The position numbers were made by a program, and so were the translations under genes. This document shows, in pieces, positions 34,029 through 42,487 of a stretch of 64,000 nt of DNA. The stretch lies in contig NZ_JBOEGM010000002.1 of the NCBI RefSeq assembly GCF_050633425.1, positions 211,107 to 275,106 of the forward strand, written 5' to 3'. The stretch is from Pelagimonas sp050633425 (GTDB lineage Bacteria; Pseudomonadota; Alphaproteobacteria; Rhodobacterales; Rhodobacteraceae). The notes beneath the pieces are model-generated. The model had not been told where the DNA came from, made no database searches, and saw only the letters and a program-made list of their open reading frames with translations. Numbering within the stretch: position 1 is the stretch's first letter; each line of letters opens with the position of its first letter.

Positions 34029-34697
34029 ATGATGAACAAGATCCTTCCGGCGGGCGCTGTTGCGTTGGCCCTGATCGCAGGCGGAGCCTGGTACATGACC
34101 CAAGGCGCGGCCCCCGGGACAACCGCCCTTCCTGGCGCGGCCAATGCGCAGGCGTCGGATGTGGACACATCCAGCGTGATCGAAATGATCGAAGGCAATG
34201 CGGATGCATCGGTTCAAGTCATTGAATATGCGTCTTATACCTGCCCGCATTGCGCGTCGTTCCATGAAAACACCTACAAGCAGCTGAAGGCCGATTACAT
34301 TGACACCGGCAAGATCGGTTTCACCTTCCGTGAAGTGTATTTCGACAAATTCGGCATGTGGGCGTCGATGATTGCGCGCTGCGATGGGCCTGAGAAATTC
34401 TTTGGTGTGACCGATCTGATGATGAAGGGGCAAAGCACCTGGGCGCGGGCCGGATCCGAAGGGGCCATTGCAGATGAACTGCGCAAAGTGGGCCGTCTGG
34501 CCGGTATGGACAGCGAACAGATCGACGCTTGCCTGACGGATGGCGACAAGTTGCAGACGTTGGTGGCGTGGTACCAGCAAAACGTGACCGAGCATGACAT
34601 CTCGTCGACCCCGTCCTTTATCATCAACGGCGAGAAATACTCGAACATGAGCTATGCCGATTTCAAAGTGATTTTGGACGAAAAACTAGCAGAATGA
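34029..34697 (+). CDS. DsbA family thiol-disulfide oxidoreductase
   Basis: A 222-residue exported thioredoxin-fold protein. A signal anchor at residues 5-25 precedes a low-complexity linker. The active site CPHC (in YASYTCPHCASFHENT) is typical of the DsbA/BdbD-like thioredoxin_4 group, and the cis-proline loop is SSTPSFIINGE. It would oxidise or isomerise disulfides in the periplasm. Its TGA stop overlaps the start of the CoA-transferase gene (ATGA). Confidence 0.92.
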   Translation: MMNKILPAGAVALALIAGGAWYMTQGAAPGTTALPGAANAQASDVDTSSVIEMIEGNADASVQVIEYASYTCPHCASFHENTYKQLKADYIDTGKIGFTFREVYFDKFGMWASMIARCDGPEKFFGVTDLMMKGQSTWARAGSEGAIADELRKVGRLAGMDSEQIDACLTDGDKLQTLVAWYQQNVTEHDISSTPSFIINGEKYSNMSYADFKVILDEKLAE

Positions 34698-35818
34698 CGT
34701 CAGCACCAAAGGGCCCGTTAGAGGGCGTTAAAGTCATTGAATTGGCACGCATTCTGGCGGGCCCTTGGGCTGGCCAAACCTTGGCTGATCTTGGCGCAGA
34801 GGTGATAAAGATTGAGAGCCCCGCTGGCGATGATACGCGCCAATGGGGCCCTCCGTTTATTGAGCGTGAGGACGATACCTCGGCAGCTTACTTCCATTCG
34901 TGCAATCGGGGGAAGGCGTCTGAAGTCGTCGATCTGACCTCAAAGGCCGGACAGGATCGGATGCGCGAATTGGTTGCTGACGCGGATATTCTGATTGAAA
35001 ACTTCAAGCTCGGCGGGCTGAAAAAATACGGTATGGATTACGATAGTCTGGCGGCTGTGAACCCACGTCTGATCTATTGTTCGATCACTGGTTTTGGCCA
35101 AGATGGCCCCTATGCGCATCGGGCTGGGTATGACTACATCATCCAAGGCATGAGCGGTTTCATGTCGATCACCGGCGACCCGGACGGCCAGCCGCAACGC
35201 GCCGGCGTAGCCATTACCGATTTGTTTACAGGGCTTTATTCGGTGTCGGGCATCCTCTCGGCGCTCTATCAACGCGAACGCACGGGCAAAGGCCAGCATA
35301 TTGATATGGCGCTGCTGGACTGTGCGGTATCGGCGATGGCCAACCAATCGATGAACTATCTCAGCACCGGAACACCTCCGGGCCGCACCGGGAACTACCA
35401 CCCGAACCTGACGCCCTATCAGGTGTTTGATTGCGCTGATGGTCATATCATCATCGCCACGGGCAATGACGGCCAATACCAACGGCTGTGCGGTTTGTTG
35501 GGATTGGACGATATGGCAACTGACCCAGATTACCTGAAAAACGCCGACCGCGTCGCTAATCGTGATGCCATGATCGCACGGCTATCCGCGGCCACTGCGA
35601 CGATGACCAAGGCAGATCTGCTGGCCGCGTGTGAAGCCCAAGGGGTTCCGGCTGGGCCGATCAATGACATGGCTGATGTCTTTGCCGACCCACAGGTTCA
35701 AGCCCGAGGACTGCAAATCAACCCCGATGGCACCCCCGGTGTGCGGAGCCCGTTCAAGTTTTCAGATGCGGATTTGGTTCTGGATCGGTCTGCACCGAGA
35801 TTGGGCAAAGCAGAATAG
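34694..35818 (+). CDS. CaiB/BaiF family (class III) CoA-transferase
   Basis: A 374-residue enzyme that moves CoA between carboxylic acids. The fold signatures are VIELARILAGPWAGQTLADLGAE near the N-terminus, NFKLGGLKKYGMDY, and VAITDLFTGLYSVSGIL, where the aspartate is the expected catalytic residue. The acids used cannot be told from sequence. The start overlaps the DsbA-like gene by four bases and its stop shares one base with the GTG start of the next gene. Confidence 0.92.
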   Translation: MTSAPKGPLEGVKVIELARILAGPWAGQTLADLGAEVIKIESPAGDDTRQWGPPFIEREDDTSAAYFHSCNRGKASEVVDLTSKAGQDRMRELVADADILIENFKLGGLKKYGMDYDSLAAVNPRLIYCSITGFGQDGPYAHRAGYDYIIQGMSGFMSITGDPDGQPQRAGVAITDLFTGLYSVSGILSALYQRERTGKGQHIDMALLDCAVSAMANQSMNYLSTGTPPGRTGNYHPNLTPYQVFDCADGHIIIATGNDGQYQRLCGLLGLDDMATDPDYLKNADRVANRDAMIARLSAATATMTKADLLAACEAQGVPAGPINDMADVFADPQVQARGLQINPDGTPGVRSPFKFSDADLVLDRSAPRLGKAE

Positions 35819-36186
35819 TGAAGTCCCAACGCTTCTCAGTGTATCATCAGGGCGATCTGATTGGGCATTCTTATCTGGAAGAAGGTGATGCCCCGATGGG
35901 TTGCGCAAACGGGGTTCTCATTACGACGGCGACGTTCACCACTTTGAAACACCGGTTTGAGCGCATTTCGAAACGGAGCGACCCTGTGGTTCTCTTTGGC
36001 GGATTTGAGGTGCGAGAAGAACTTGGCGATTCTATCGAGTGCAAGGACGTCGTCATTTACGACAGTGTGATGGACATACCTGCACACGTAGATGTTATTG
36101 GCATGATGGCAGAGCGGTATGAGCAACTCTTTCCTCACCATTTGGAAGCCTACGATAAACTCTGGAAGCGTCCGGCAGATGACTAG
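35818..36186 (+). CDS. Hypothetical protein
   Basis: A 122-residue cytosolic protein, family not recognised. Features are a mixed alpha/beta pattern, GFEVREELGD in the middle and a C-terminal helix ERYEQLFPHHLEAYDKLWK. The GTG start shares one base with the preceding stop, so it is probably co-translated with the CoA-transferase. A perfect terminator hairpin follows at once. Confidence 0.7.
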   Translation: MKSQRFSVYHQGDLIGHSYLEEGDAPMGCANGVLITTATFTTLKHRFERISKRSDPVVLFGGFEVREELGDSIECKDVVIYDSVMDIPAHVDVIGMMAERYEQLFPHHLEAYDKLWKRPADD

Positions 36187-36187
36187 C

Positions 36188-36211
36188 GCGAGGGGGATTA
36201 CTACCCCTCGC
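36188..36211. terminator. Bidirectional hairpin
   Basis: GCGAGGGG pairs with CCCCTCGC (8 pairs, 8-base loop) between the convergent ends at 36186 and 36220. Confidence 0.75.
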
Positions 36212-36219
36212 ACCGAAGT

Positions 36220-37347
36220 TTAGAGGTGATCGACGACCATAACATGCTGGGCCAATGTCTGGACTTCGTCGTTCCAGCGGCTCACCAATTTAGGGTCTGA
36301 CGGAGCGGCCATGACGCCAACCGGAACTTCGCGGTTCAGCACCGCTTCGACCGCCAGAGACACCGGAACCGACACCAAACGCGCCATGGCTGTGCCGCGC
36401 TCATCGCCCCAAGCATCCATCGCATAGGTTTTGTGCCAGACCGGAACACCGTCTTTCTCGGCCATAAACGACACGCACATAATCACGCGGTCGGGCTCGC
36501 CTTGGTCATAGGCGTTGTCCTTGAGCAGTTGATCCGCGATTTCGGTCAGACGCTCATCACTTGCGGTGCCCGCTTCGGCAAAGATGTCCTTCCACGCCTC
36601 AGCCCAGCCGTTCAGGCGCAGGGTGCCACGGACAAAGTCTTTGATCGGCCATTTGGGATCAAAGTTATACTCCTCCATAAACGGCAATGAGTCGCGGTTT
36701 GGGTACACCTCAAAGCTTTCCGGCACGGTCAGCGGCGCGTCATATCGCGTGATCGCATCCCATGGTTTGGAGACGTTCAACTCGGAAAAATGCCGGATGG
36801 ATCGGGACGGCGAGCGGAGCGCCTTGAGCACCCCAACCGGGGCCCAGCTGAATTTGTAGCGAAAGGCATTGGCGATTTTAGGAACACCGCCACAATAGGA
36901 TGTGAAGCTGATGGCGTTGTCGGTGTCATAGGCCGGGGACGCTTTGTAATCGGCGACCAAAGCATGCGCCATCAGATGGTCGATGCCCGGATCAAGGCCA
37001 ACTTCGTTGATCACCCTAACGCCTGCGGCACGCGCTTTGCTATCCAAATCGCGCATCTCGGGCGCGATATAGGAGGAGGACACAAAATGTGCGGCCTTGG
37101 AGATGGCCAGCTCGGCCAAAGGCACATGCCAGTCACCGGGCAGCATCGAGACGATGATGTCTTCGGCCTGTAGATCAGCTTCTAACGCTTTGATGTCAAA
37201 GGCGCGGATGTCTTGGGTCAGATCACCAACGGCGTCTTGGGCCTTGGCGGGGGTCCGGTTCCAAACAGTGACCGGATGGCCCGCTTCGATAAGGCGACGC
37301 AAGCCGGGAATGGCCGACAGGCCGGTGCCACACCAATGGATTGTCAT
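36220..37347 (-). CDS. Saccharopine dehydrogenase, glutamate-forming type
   Basis: A 375-residue Rossmann-fold enzyme of the saccharopine dehydrogenase (L-glutamate-forming) family. It would oxidise saccharopine to glutamate and aminoadipate semialdehyde. The N-terminus MTIHWCGTGLSAIPGLRRL is a slightly changed dinucleotide motif. SMLPGDWHVPLAELAI, NEVGLDPGIDHLMA and FTSYCGGVPKIAN are family blocks; GLDPGIDH is diagnostic. It begins three bases after the stop of its partner at 37351-38406, making a lysine-degradation pair. A homospermidine or carboxynorspermidine function is less likely given that partner. Confidence 0.9.
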   Translation of the reverse strand: MTIHWCGTGLSAIPGLRRLIEAGHPVTVWNRTPAKAQDAVGDLTQDIRAFDIKALEADLQAEDIIVSMLPGDWHVPLAELAISKAAHFVSSSYIAPEMRDLDSKARAAGVRVINEVGLDPGIDHLMAHALVADYKASPAYDTDNAISFTSYCGGVPKIANAFRYKFSWAPVGVLKALRSPSRSIRHFSELNVSKPWDAITRYDAPLTVPESFEVYPNRDSLPFMEEYNFDPKWPIKDFVRGTLRLNGWAEAWKDIFAEAGTASDERLTEIADQLLKDNAYDQGEPDRVIMCVSFMAEKDGVPVWHKTYAMDAWGDERGTAMARLVSVPVSLAVEAVLNREVPVGVMAAPSDPKLVSRWNDEVQTLAQHVMVVDHL

Positions 37348-37350
37348 GTT

Positions 37351-38406
37351 TTAGACCTCAGGCTTGTGTGAGTTGAAAGTATCAAAGGCACGGCCCCAAA
37401 CGCCGCTGTCCAGATCGTCCAGCGTTTCGAGATGGGGCAAGAGCTGCTCTGCGAAATCTTGCGAGGATTCCAGCGGAAGCAAAGACGGCAAATTGTCGAT
37501 GGCCATAACGTCAAGGGGCGGAGCATCATAGGCACGGGTGACTGGTGTTTTCCAAGTGGTTTCAAGGTCATAGACTTTGACGGGAGAGAATTCGCTTTGT
37601 GGATCACAGGCGATGTCACCGATCACGGCCAGACGGCGCAGATCTGTTTTGGCACTTTGGGGGACAAAGACCGGGCAACCGGGGGTGGCAAGGATGCAGT
37701 TGAAGAACAGATCATGTTCCAACACTTGCGGAAATGGCCCGCCAGATGCGGTTTCGGCCATGTCCCAATCGGTGGTGGTAACCCCCATCTGTTTGCACAG
37801 ATCGCGCGCGCCAGTACCAACACGGCCAAGCGCCCCTATGACGAGGGCGGTGGGGCGTTGGTCGCTGGCGCGGTCAAGGGCGGCCTTCAGCTCGGCTTGC
37901 AGGCTCTCGGAATTGGGCCAGGTCGAGACAGGCGGGCAAGTGCCGCCCTGTTGCTGCGCCGCCCATGCCAGAAGCGATACGGCGGCCCCCGCATATCCCG
38001 CCCAATAGCCAAAGGCGGCAACCCGGCGACCATCTTGAGCAATCAAATACTCCAGATCATACAGCGCGCCGCCGCCCGCCGCGAACCGAGCCAACAAACG
38101 GGCCCCGGCCTCTTGGCCCTTGTAGGCATGGCCAAACATGATGTGGCGGTGGATCAGCGGCTTATCGTCCTCGGGCAGTTCCTTGAGGCCGAAAATGATG
38201 GCGTCGCCTGGTGCTTCGGGCCAGCTCCCTTCCGGGGCCAGCTCGGCTCCGGCGTCAACAAAAGGCTCGCTTGCCATGATCCGGGTGGGACTGTCTTCGA
38301 GAGTGACACGAAACCCTTTGGCGATCAGCTTGGCGACACCTTCGGGCGTGATACCAACACGTTCTTCGTTGGCGCGGCTTTCGGCGCGAATCCACAGATG
38401 AGTCAT
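37351..38406 (-). CDS. Saccharopine dehydrogenase, lysine-forming type (lysine-ketoglutarate reductase-like)
   Basis: A 351-residue protein related to LYS1 and to the N-terminal half of plant/animal LKR-SDH, joining lysine and 2-oxoglutarate to saccharopine. The alanine-dehydrogenase-like N-terminus (IRAESRANEERVGITPEG) and MFGHAYKGQEAG are typical, as is the Rossmann motif VIGALGRVGTGARDL. Together with the downstream partner it encodes the split bacterial saccharopine pathway, thought to serve lysine catabolism and osmotic stress in roseobacters. No aminoadipate semialdehyde dehydrogenase is adjacent. Two AT-rich palindromes lie upstream of the start. Confidence 0.9.
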   Translation of the reverse strand: MTHLWIRAESRANEERVGITPEGVAKLIAKGFRVTLEDSPTRIMASEPFVDAGAELAPEGSWPEAPGDAIIFGLKELPEDDKPLIHRHIMFGHAYKGQEAGARLLARFAAGGGALYDLEYLIAQDGRRVAAFGYWAGYAGAAVSLLAWAAQQQGGTCPPVSTWPNSESLQAELKAALDRASDQRPTALVIGALGRVGTGARDLCKQMGVTTTDWDMAETASGGPFPQVLEHDLFFNCILATPGCPVFVPQSAKTDLRRLAVIGDIACDPQSEFSPVKVYDLETTWKTPVTRAYDAPPLDVMAIDNLPSLLPLESSQDFAEQLLPHLETLDDLDSGVWGRAFDTFNSHKPEV

Positions 38407-38466
38407 TGCGGCTCCCTCATTGCAATCACAACGGAACGGTCATTTCACACCCGCGCGTCCGGGCGC

Positions 38467-38506
38467 AAGAATTTTCCAAAATTCTTCAAGAATTCGTGCA
38501 CGAATT
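38467..38506. repeat. Tandem AT-rich palindromes, copy 3
   Basis: AAGAATTTT-CC-AAAATTCTT (38467-38486) is followed by the perfect 16-base palindrome AATTCGTGCACGAATT (38491-38506). They lie between the end of the phosphatase gene and the start of the saccharopine gene, both on the minus strand. Confidence 0.65.
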
Positions 38507-38518
38507 TTGGGCGTACCC

Positions 38519-39178
38519 TTATAGGTGGCTGCGGGCAAACGCGCGTTCCGGCGTGTCCAAATGCGGAATGGCGTTAAATTGGGTCATTGCCAGCCCGGTG
38601 GTCAAGGGCTGCACCCGGTGCAAGGAGCTGTTTTCGATCGACAGGCACATATGCGACAGCGCATCAATATCAAGGCGCAGAATCAGACGCATGGCCATAC
38701 CGATTAATCCGCCCGATGTGACCACCAACGCCCGGCCCTCGCCAGCAGCAATTTCGGTCATTGCGTCATTCACGCGGGTTTCAAAAGCGGCAAACGTCTC
38801 TGGAACATCTTCGATCCGGTCTTCTTGCCAATAGCGAAACAAAACGGGCAGATGTTCGATAAACCCTTCACGTTCTTTAGGAATTGCTAATCCGTGTTGT
38901 TGCTCAAGGCGCTGGGCAACGTCGAAATATTGCATTTCATTGAGACGCGGGTCATGGACCATCTCAGCAGGGCAGTCGGCATCAATGCCGGTGGCGGTTT
39001 CGATATGGCGCGTCAAGGTGCCTGTATAGACACGGGCGAACACCTCACCCGTTTGGCGAAAATGATCACCGAGCCAGCGCGCTTGTTGCCACCCAAGATC
39101 GCTCAGCTTGTCATAACTGATTTCATCGCGGGCTTCGGTGTTGGCCTGACCGTGGCGAACAAGGGTGATATGGGACAT
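38519..39178 (-). CDS. Histidine phosphatase family protein
   Basis: A 219-residue phosphoglycerate-mutase-like phosphatase with the catalytic histidine in ITLVRHGQANTEARDE. A second conserved block is VYTGTLTRHIETA, and the later histidine region is LVVTSGGLIGMAMRL, where the usual GH is replaced by GG (SGGLIG). AAAGGAG stands before the ATG at 39178. The substrate is unknown. It is divergent from map. Confidence 0.85.
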   Translation of the reverse strand: MSHITLVRHGQANTEARDEISYDKLSDLGWQQARWLGDHFRQTGEVFARVYTGTLTRHIETATGIDADCPAEMVHDPRLNEMQYFDVAQRLEQQHGLAIPKEREGFIEHLPVLFRYWQEDRIEDVPETFAAFETRVNDAMTEIAAGEGRALVVTSGGLIGMAMRLILRLDIDALSHMCLSIENSSLHRVQPLTTGLAMTQFNAIPHLDTPERAFARSHL

Positions 39179-39225
39179 TTGGGGGCTCCTTTGCCCGATC
39201 TTTAGGGGCATTGAGCTGCGACGAA

Positions 39226-39262
39226 AAGGGCTTTGCTCTGGTCTTGGCGCGCCAAAGCCCTT
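39226..39262. promoter_or_regulatory. Inverted repeat in the divergent histidine-phosphatase/map spacer
   Basis: AAGGGCTTTG (39226-39235) and CAAAGCCCTT (39253-39262) are perfect 10-base arms around 17 bases. Both flanking genes start outwards, so this is a promoter-region element and not a terminator. Confidence 0.45.
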
Positions 39263-39281
39263 AAGTATCGCCAAAGTTTTG

Positions 39282-40109
39282 ATGGAGCGTATCTTGAGCG
39301 ACGATAAAGGCCGCGTCACCCGCGACGGAATCCGTATTTATCAGCCGGGCGATTTTGCCGGAATGCATAAGGCTGGGCAGATTACGGCGCAGATTTTGGA
39401 CGAAGTGGCCGACCATGTTTTTGTCGGCCAAACCACTGGCGCGATTGATGATTTCATTCGCAAGCGGGTCGAAGAACTGGGCACAACCTCGGCCACGATC
39501 GGCTATAAGGGCTATCAGCATGCCAGCTGTATCAGCGTCAATCACGTGGTTTGTCATGGCATCCCCGGTGACAAAAAGATTAAAGACGGCGATATCCTGA
39601 ATATTGACGTGACTGTGATTGCAGACGGTTGGTTTGGCGACAGCTCGCGCATGTATGTGGCGGGTAAACTGTCGCGCAAGGCCGAGCGATTGATTCAGGT
39701 GACCCATGATGCCCTGATGATGGGAATCGATGCGGTTAAACCGGGCAATACCTTTGGTGATATTGGTCACGCGATCCAGTCGTATGCAGAATCGCAACGG
39801 ATGTCGGTTGTGCGGGATTTCTGTGGGCACGGCCTTGGCCGGGTGTTCCATGCGCCGCCCAATGTTTTGCATTATGGGCGCGAAGGCAGTCGCGAGACCC
39901 TTGAAGAAGGGATGTTTTTCACCATCGAACCCATGATCAATCTAGGCCGCCCGGAAACCAAAGTTTTGCAGGACGATTGGACCGCAGTGACGCGGGACAA
40001 ATCCCTGTCGGCACAGTTCGAACATTCGATTGGTGTGACTGCGGATGGTTGTGAAATCTTCACCCTGTCCCCCGGCGGAATGTTCCATCCGACCTATAGC
40101 AAGGGGTAG
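39282..40109 (+). CDS. map: Methionine aminopeptidase, type I
   Basis: Map removes the initiator methionine from nascent proteins using two metal ions. The 275-residue protein has the metal ligands in order: D in ILNIDVTVIADGWFGDSSRM (two aspartates), H in FCGHGLGRVFH, E in FTIEPMINLG and E in FEHSIGV. The pita-bread fold begins near MHKAGQITAQILDEVAD. ATG 39282 is used; TTG 39294, with GGAG at 39284-39287, would give MSDDKGRVTRDG and may be the true start. A terminator hairpin follows the stop. Confidence 0.95.
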   Translation: MERILSDDKGRVTRDGIRIYQPGDFAGMHKAGQITAQILDEVADHVFVGQTTGAIDDFIRKRVEELGTTSATIGYKGYQHASCISVNHVVCHGIPGDKKIKDGDILNIDVTVIADGWFGDSSRMYVAGKLSRKAERLIQVTHDALMMGIDAVKPGNTFGDIGHAIQSYAESQRMSVVRDFCGHGLGRVFHAPPNVLHYGREGSRETLEEGMFFTIEPMINLGRPETKVLQDDWTAVTRDKSLSAQFEHSIGVTADGCEIFTLSPGGMFHPTYSKG

Positions 40110-40114
40110 GGTTT

Positions 40115-40145
40115 TGGCCCTGCAATAGGGCCACACTCTTTTCGC
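40115..40145 (+). terminator. Terminator after map
   Basis: TGGCCCT pairs with AGGGCCA around a 5-base loop and is followed by a pyrimidine-rich CACTCTTTTC stretch, starting five bases after the map stop. Confidence 0.75.
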
Positions 40146-40161
40146 TATCGGGTGATATAGA

Positions 40162-40518
40162 TCAGGCGGACAGCCGATCCGGGGCCTCAAGAGGCTCCCA
40201 TGATTTGTAGGCGCTCCGTGTTTTGACCCAGGGCAAAGCCAGATTTTGGCTTAGCTCTGGTGGTTTTCCAACGGCTCCGATCAAGCAACCGTATTCTCGG
40301 ACTCGCCTGTCGAGATGAGCTGTAACGCCTTTAGATTTCAGGATATTACCCGGATATCGGCGGATTTTGGCAACGAGACGCTTGTCTATTGTGTGTTCAA
40401 CGCTGGCAGCGAAGCAGTCGTCCAGAGTTTTCGCGCTATCCCGAGCGTGATGAGCGCAGATAGGGGCGGGTTTTGACGCTGTTGTCTTTTGCCAGTTGAG
40501 CAATGGTATTGTGCTCAT
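40162..40518 (-). CDS. Doubtful hypothetical protein in a low-GC, gene-poor patch
   Basis: A frame of 118 residues from ATG 40518 (open to 40671), basic and cysteine-containing, with no recognised family. Codon use differs from neighbours (several ACA, ATA and CTA codons) and base composition is lower. This suggests either a recently acquired or decayed gene, or no gene at all. There is no ribosome binding site. The rest of the patch (40519-40837) shows nothing else convincing. Confidence 0.3.
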   Translation of the reverse strand: MSTIPLLNWQKTTASKPAPICAHHARDSAKTLDDCFAASVEHTIDKRLVAKIRRYPGNILKSKGVTAHLDRRVREYGCLIGAVGKPPELSQNLALPWVKTRSAYKSWEPLEAPDRLSA

Positions 40519-40837
40519 CTTGTCGGGCTGACACCTGTGTCGCAGGCTGTCCAAGCAAAGCAGGAAAGGACCAGAACAAGGATTGAGTGACGCAAAAGAA
40601 ACCGCCTTTTGATTGGAATATCGTTTCCAGAAAGAGGGCGTTTTCACATCACGGTTTGCAGGGCAGGGCAAGGCAGGACTGTGCGGGATGGCGGGCTTTC
40701 GCGCGTTTTTGGTTCAGAGGCAACAGACAAGAGGTGAGCACAGCGCTGTCACACTGCTGGTGCTAACCAATAGGCTCTGGCCCTGTGCTGAATAATGAAT
40801 GCACTCAACCCCTAGGTGTTGGGCGACATCCGCGCGG

Positions 40838-41818
40838 CTACCACTGCCACATCGCGGGAACAAAATGGTAGGCGTCGCTATCCTTGAGCACGTGACCGAC
40901 ACCGGGAAACGGGAAGTGATAGCCAAGGACTGCCATCTGATCGGTCGCGGCCATATCAAGCAAGCGCATGCGCGTGGCGGCCGTCATGTCACCATCCATA
41001 TCGAAGCCATTGACCCAATCGGGATGGGCAAAGTTCATCCAAGCGTGGTTCATTGAATCGCCAAGCGCAATCAACTGCTGGCCATCAGATTCCACCACAA
41101 CGGCCATGTGCCCCGGCGTGTGGCCGGGGGTGTCAATGACACGAACGCCTGGCGCGATCTCTTGATCATTGGATAAAAGCTGCCAGTCGGCCCCATCGAC
41201 ATTGATCGAGTTTTGCGCCCCTGCAATGAATTGCTGTGCTTCGGCCGGTGCCGAGGTGAGCAAGCCGTCTTGCATCCAGTAATCTCGCTCGGCACCGCCG
41301 ATCAAATACTGAGCATCCGGGATGATCGCCTCATCAAAGTCGTCGCGCACACCCCAAATATGATCGGGGTGGGCATGTGTGATGACCACATGGGTGATGT
41401 CAGAGGCGTCGATCCCTGCGGTTTCAAGATTAGACATCAACCGCCCCGCCGTGTCGAGAAACCGGTCGCCTGAGCCGACGTCGACCAAAATCTTGGCATC
41501 GCCCAATTCGATCAGAAGGTGGTTGGTGTGGCTGTAATTCGTTGTTGGAGATAGGAAATGGCGGGTGAGGAATGCCTGAACTTCGGCGGGATCGGCATTG
41601 ACGCCAAGCCCTGTGGTGGGGGTCGCCAAATGGCCGTCTGAAACCACCGTCAGCTTGGCGGACCCCAGAGTAAAGCGAAAATGGCTTGGGTTTGTGAGGG
41701 TCGGATCAGAGAGGCTCGGCGCACCGAGCTCCGCATTGGCAAGTGCGGGCAATGTCAGAGCGGGCATCGCCCCGGCCATTCGAAGAATGTCACGGCGGGT
41801 GGGGTGAAATAGCGACAT
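40838..41818 (-). CDS. Tat-exported metallo-beta-lactamase-fold hydrolase
   Basis: A 326-residue protein with a twin-arginine signal (HPTRRDILRMAGAMPAL, residues 5-21). A metallo-beta-lactamase domain with the metal motif THAHPDHIWG (HxHxDH), later histidine in DTPGHTPGHM and aspartate in LIALGDSMNH. The family includes lactonases and quorum-quenching enzymes, but the substrate is unknown. GAGGAGG is placed before the ATG at 41818. It stands alone on the minus strand. Confidence 0.9.
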   Translation of the reverse strand: MSLFHPTRRDILRMAGAMPALTLPALANAELGAPSLSDPTLTNPSHFRFTLGSAKLTVVSDGHLATPTTGLGVNADPAEVQAFLTRHFLSPTTNYSHTNHLLIELGDAKILVDVGSGDRFLDTAGRLMSNLETAGIDASDITHVVITHAHPDHIWGVRDDFDEAIIPDAQYLIGGAERDYWMQDGLLTSAPAEAQQFIAGAQNSINVDGADWQLLSNDQEIAPGVRVIDTPGHTPGHMAVVVESDGQQLIALGDSMNHAWMNFAHPDWVNGFDMDGDMTAATRMRLLDMAATDQMAVLGYHFPFPGVGHVLKDSDAYHFVPAMWQW

Positions 41819-41929
41819 GCTTGCCTCCTCATGCATAGATTTGAATTTGATTATGCATATGGGGGCATAATAATCCAGACGGAACTCGTCCGAGTGAGGG
41901 CTTGTGGCGGGCGTCTTCGGTTTTGAAGC

Positions 41930-42487
41930 CTATTCAGCGCTGAGAAACGTGATCCACGTATCGCCATATCGGCGTTGATCCAAAAGCTCGTATCCGGTCG
42001 GGGGGGCTTGGGCTGCGTTTTCTTCCCAGACGATGAGAGCCCCTGTTGCGATCCAGCCGGATGCGGCGGCGCTTGCCAAAGCTTTGTCACCCAGCGTCTG
42101 CCCATAAGGTGGATCCAAAAACACCAATTCGCAGGGGGCTGGGGCGTCAGGCAGACGGGTGGCGTCGCGCGAGATCAGCTTGGATTGTGCTTTGCAGTTA
42201 AGGGTGTTGATGTTGTCGCGGATCAGTTTTCCTGCGATGCGACCATCGTCAACAAAGGTCACATGCGCAGCCCCGCGCGACAGGGCCTCAAGCCCCAAAG
42301 CGCCGGTGCCCGCAAAGAGATCAAGCACACGCGTGTTGTCAATCGGATCACCAAATTTGCCGCCCTCAAGCGCGTTAAAAAGGCTTTCTCGCACCCGGTC
42401 GGTGGTGGGGCGCAGATGAGCACCTGCATCCCCTTTGCCAATCGTCGCCAAACGACGACCGCGATACTCTCCCGCGATGATTCTCAC
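41930..42487 (-). CDS. rsmD: 16S rRNA (guanine966-N2)-methyltransferase
   Basis: RsmD methylates G966 in helix 31 of 16S rRNA. The 185-residue protein starts MRIIAGEYRGRRLAT and contains RPTTDRVRESLFNAL, the SAM motif VLDLFAGTGALGLEALSRG and the catalytic LVFLDPPYG. Its ATG overlaps the stop of the upstream ferredoxin-reductase gene (ATGA), so the two are translationally coupled. Confidence 0.96.
   Translation of the reverse strand: MRIIAGEYRGRRLATIGKGDAGAHLRPTTDRVRESLFNALEGGKFGDPIDNTRVLDLFAGTGALGLEALSRGAAHVTFVDDGRIAGKLIRDNINTLNCKAQSKLISRDATRLPDAPAPCELVFLDPPYGQTLGDKALASAAASGWIATGALIVWEENAAQAPPTGYELLDQRRYGDTWITFLSAE

Noticed and set aside
37432..38577. 381-residue plus-strand frame over the saccharopine gene
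   Set aside because: Antisense shadow of a gene with clear family motifs; no ribosome binding site and non-protein-like composition.
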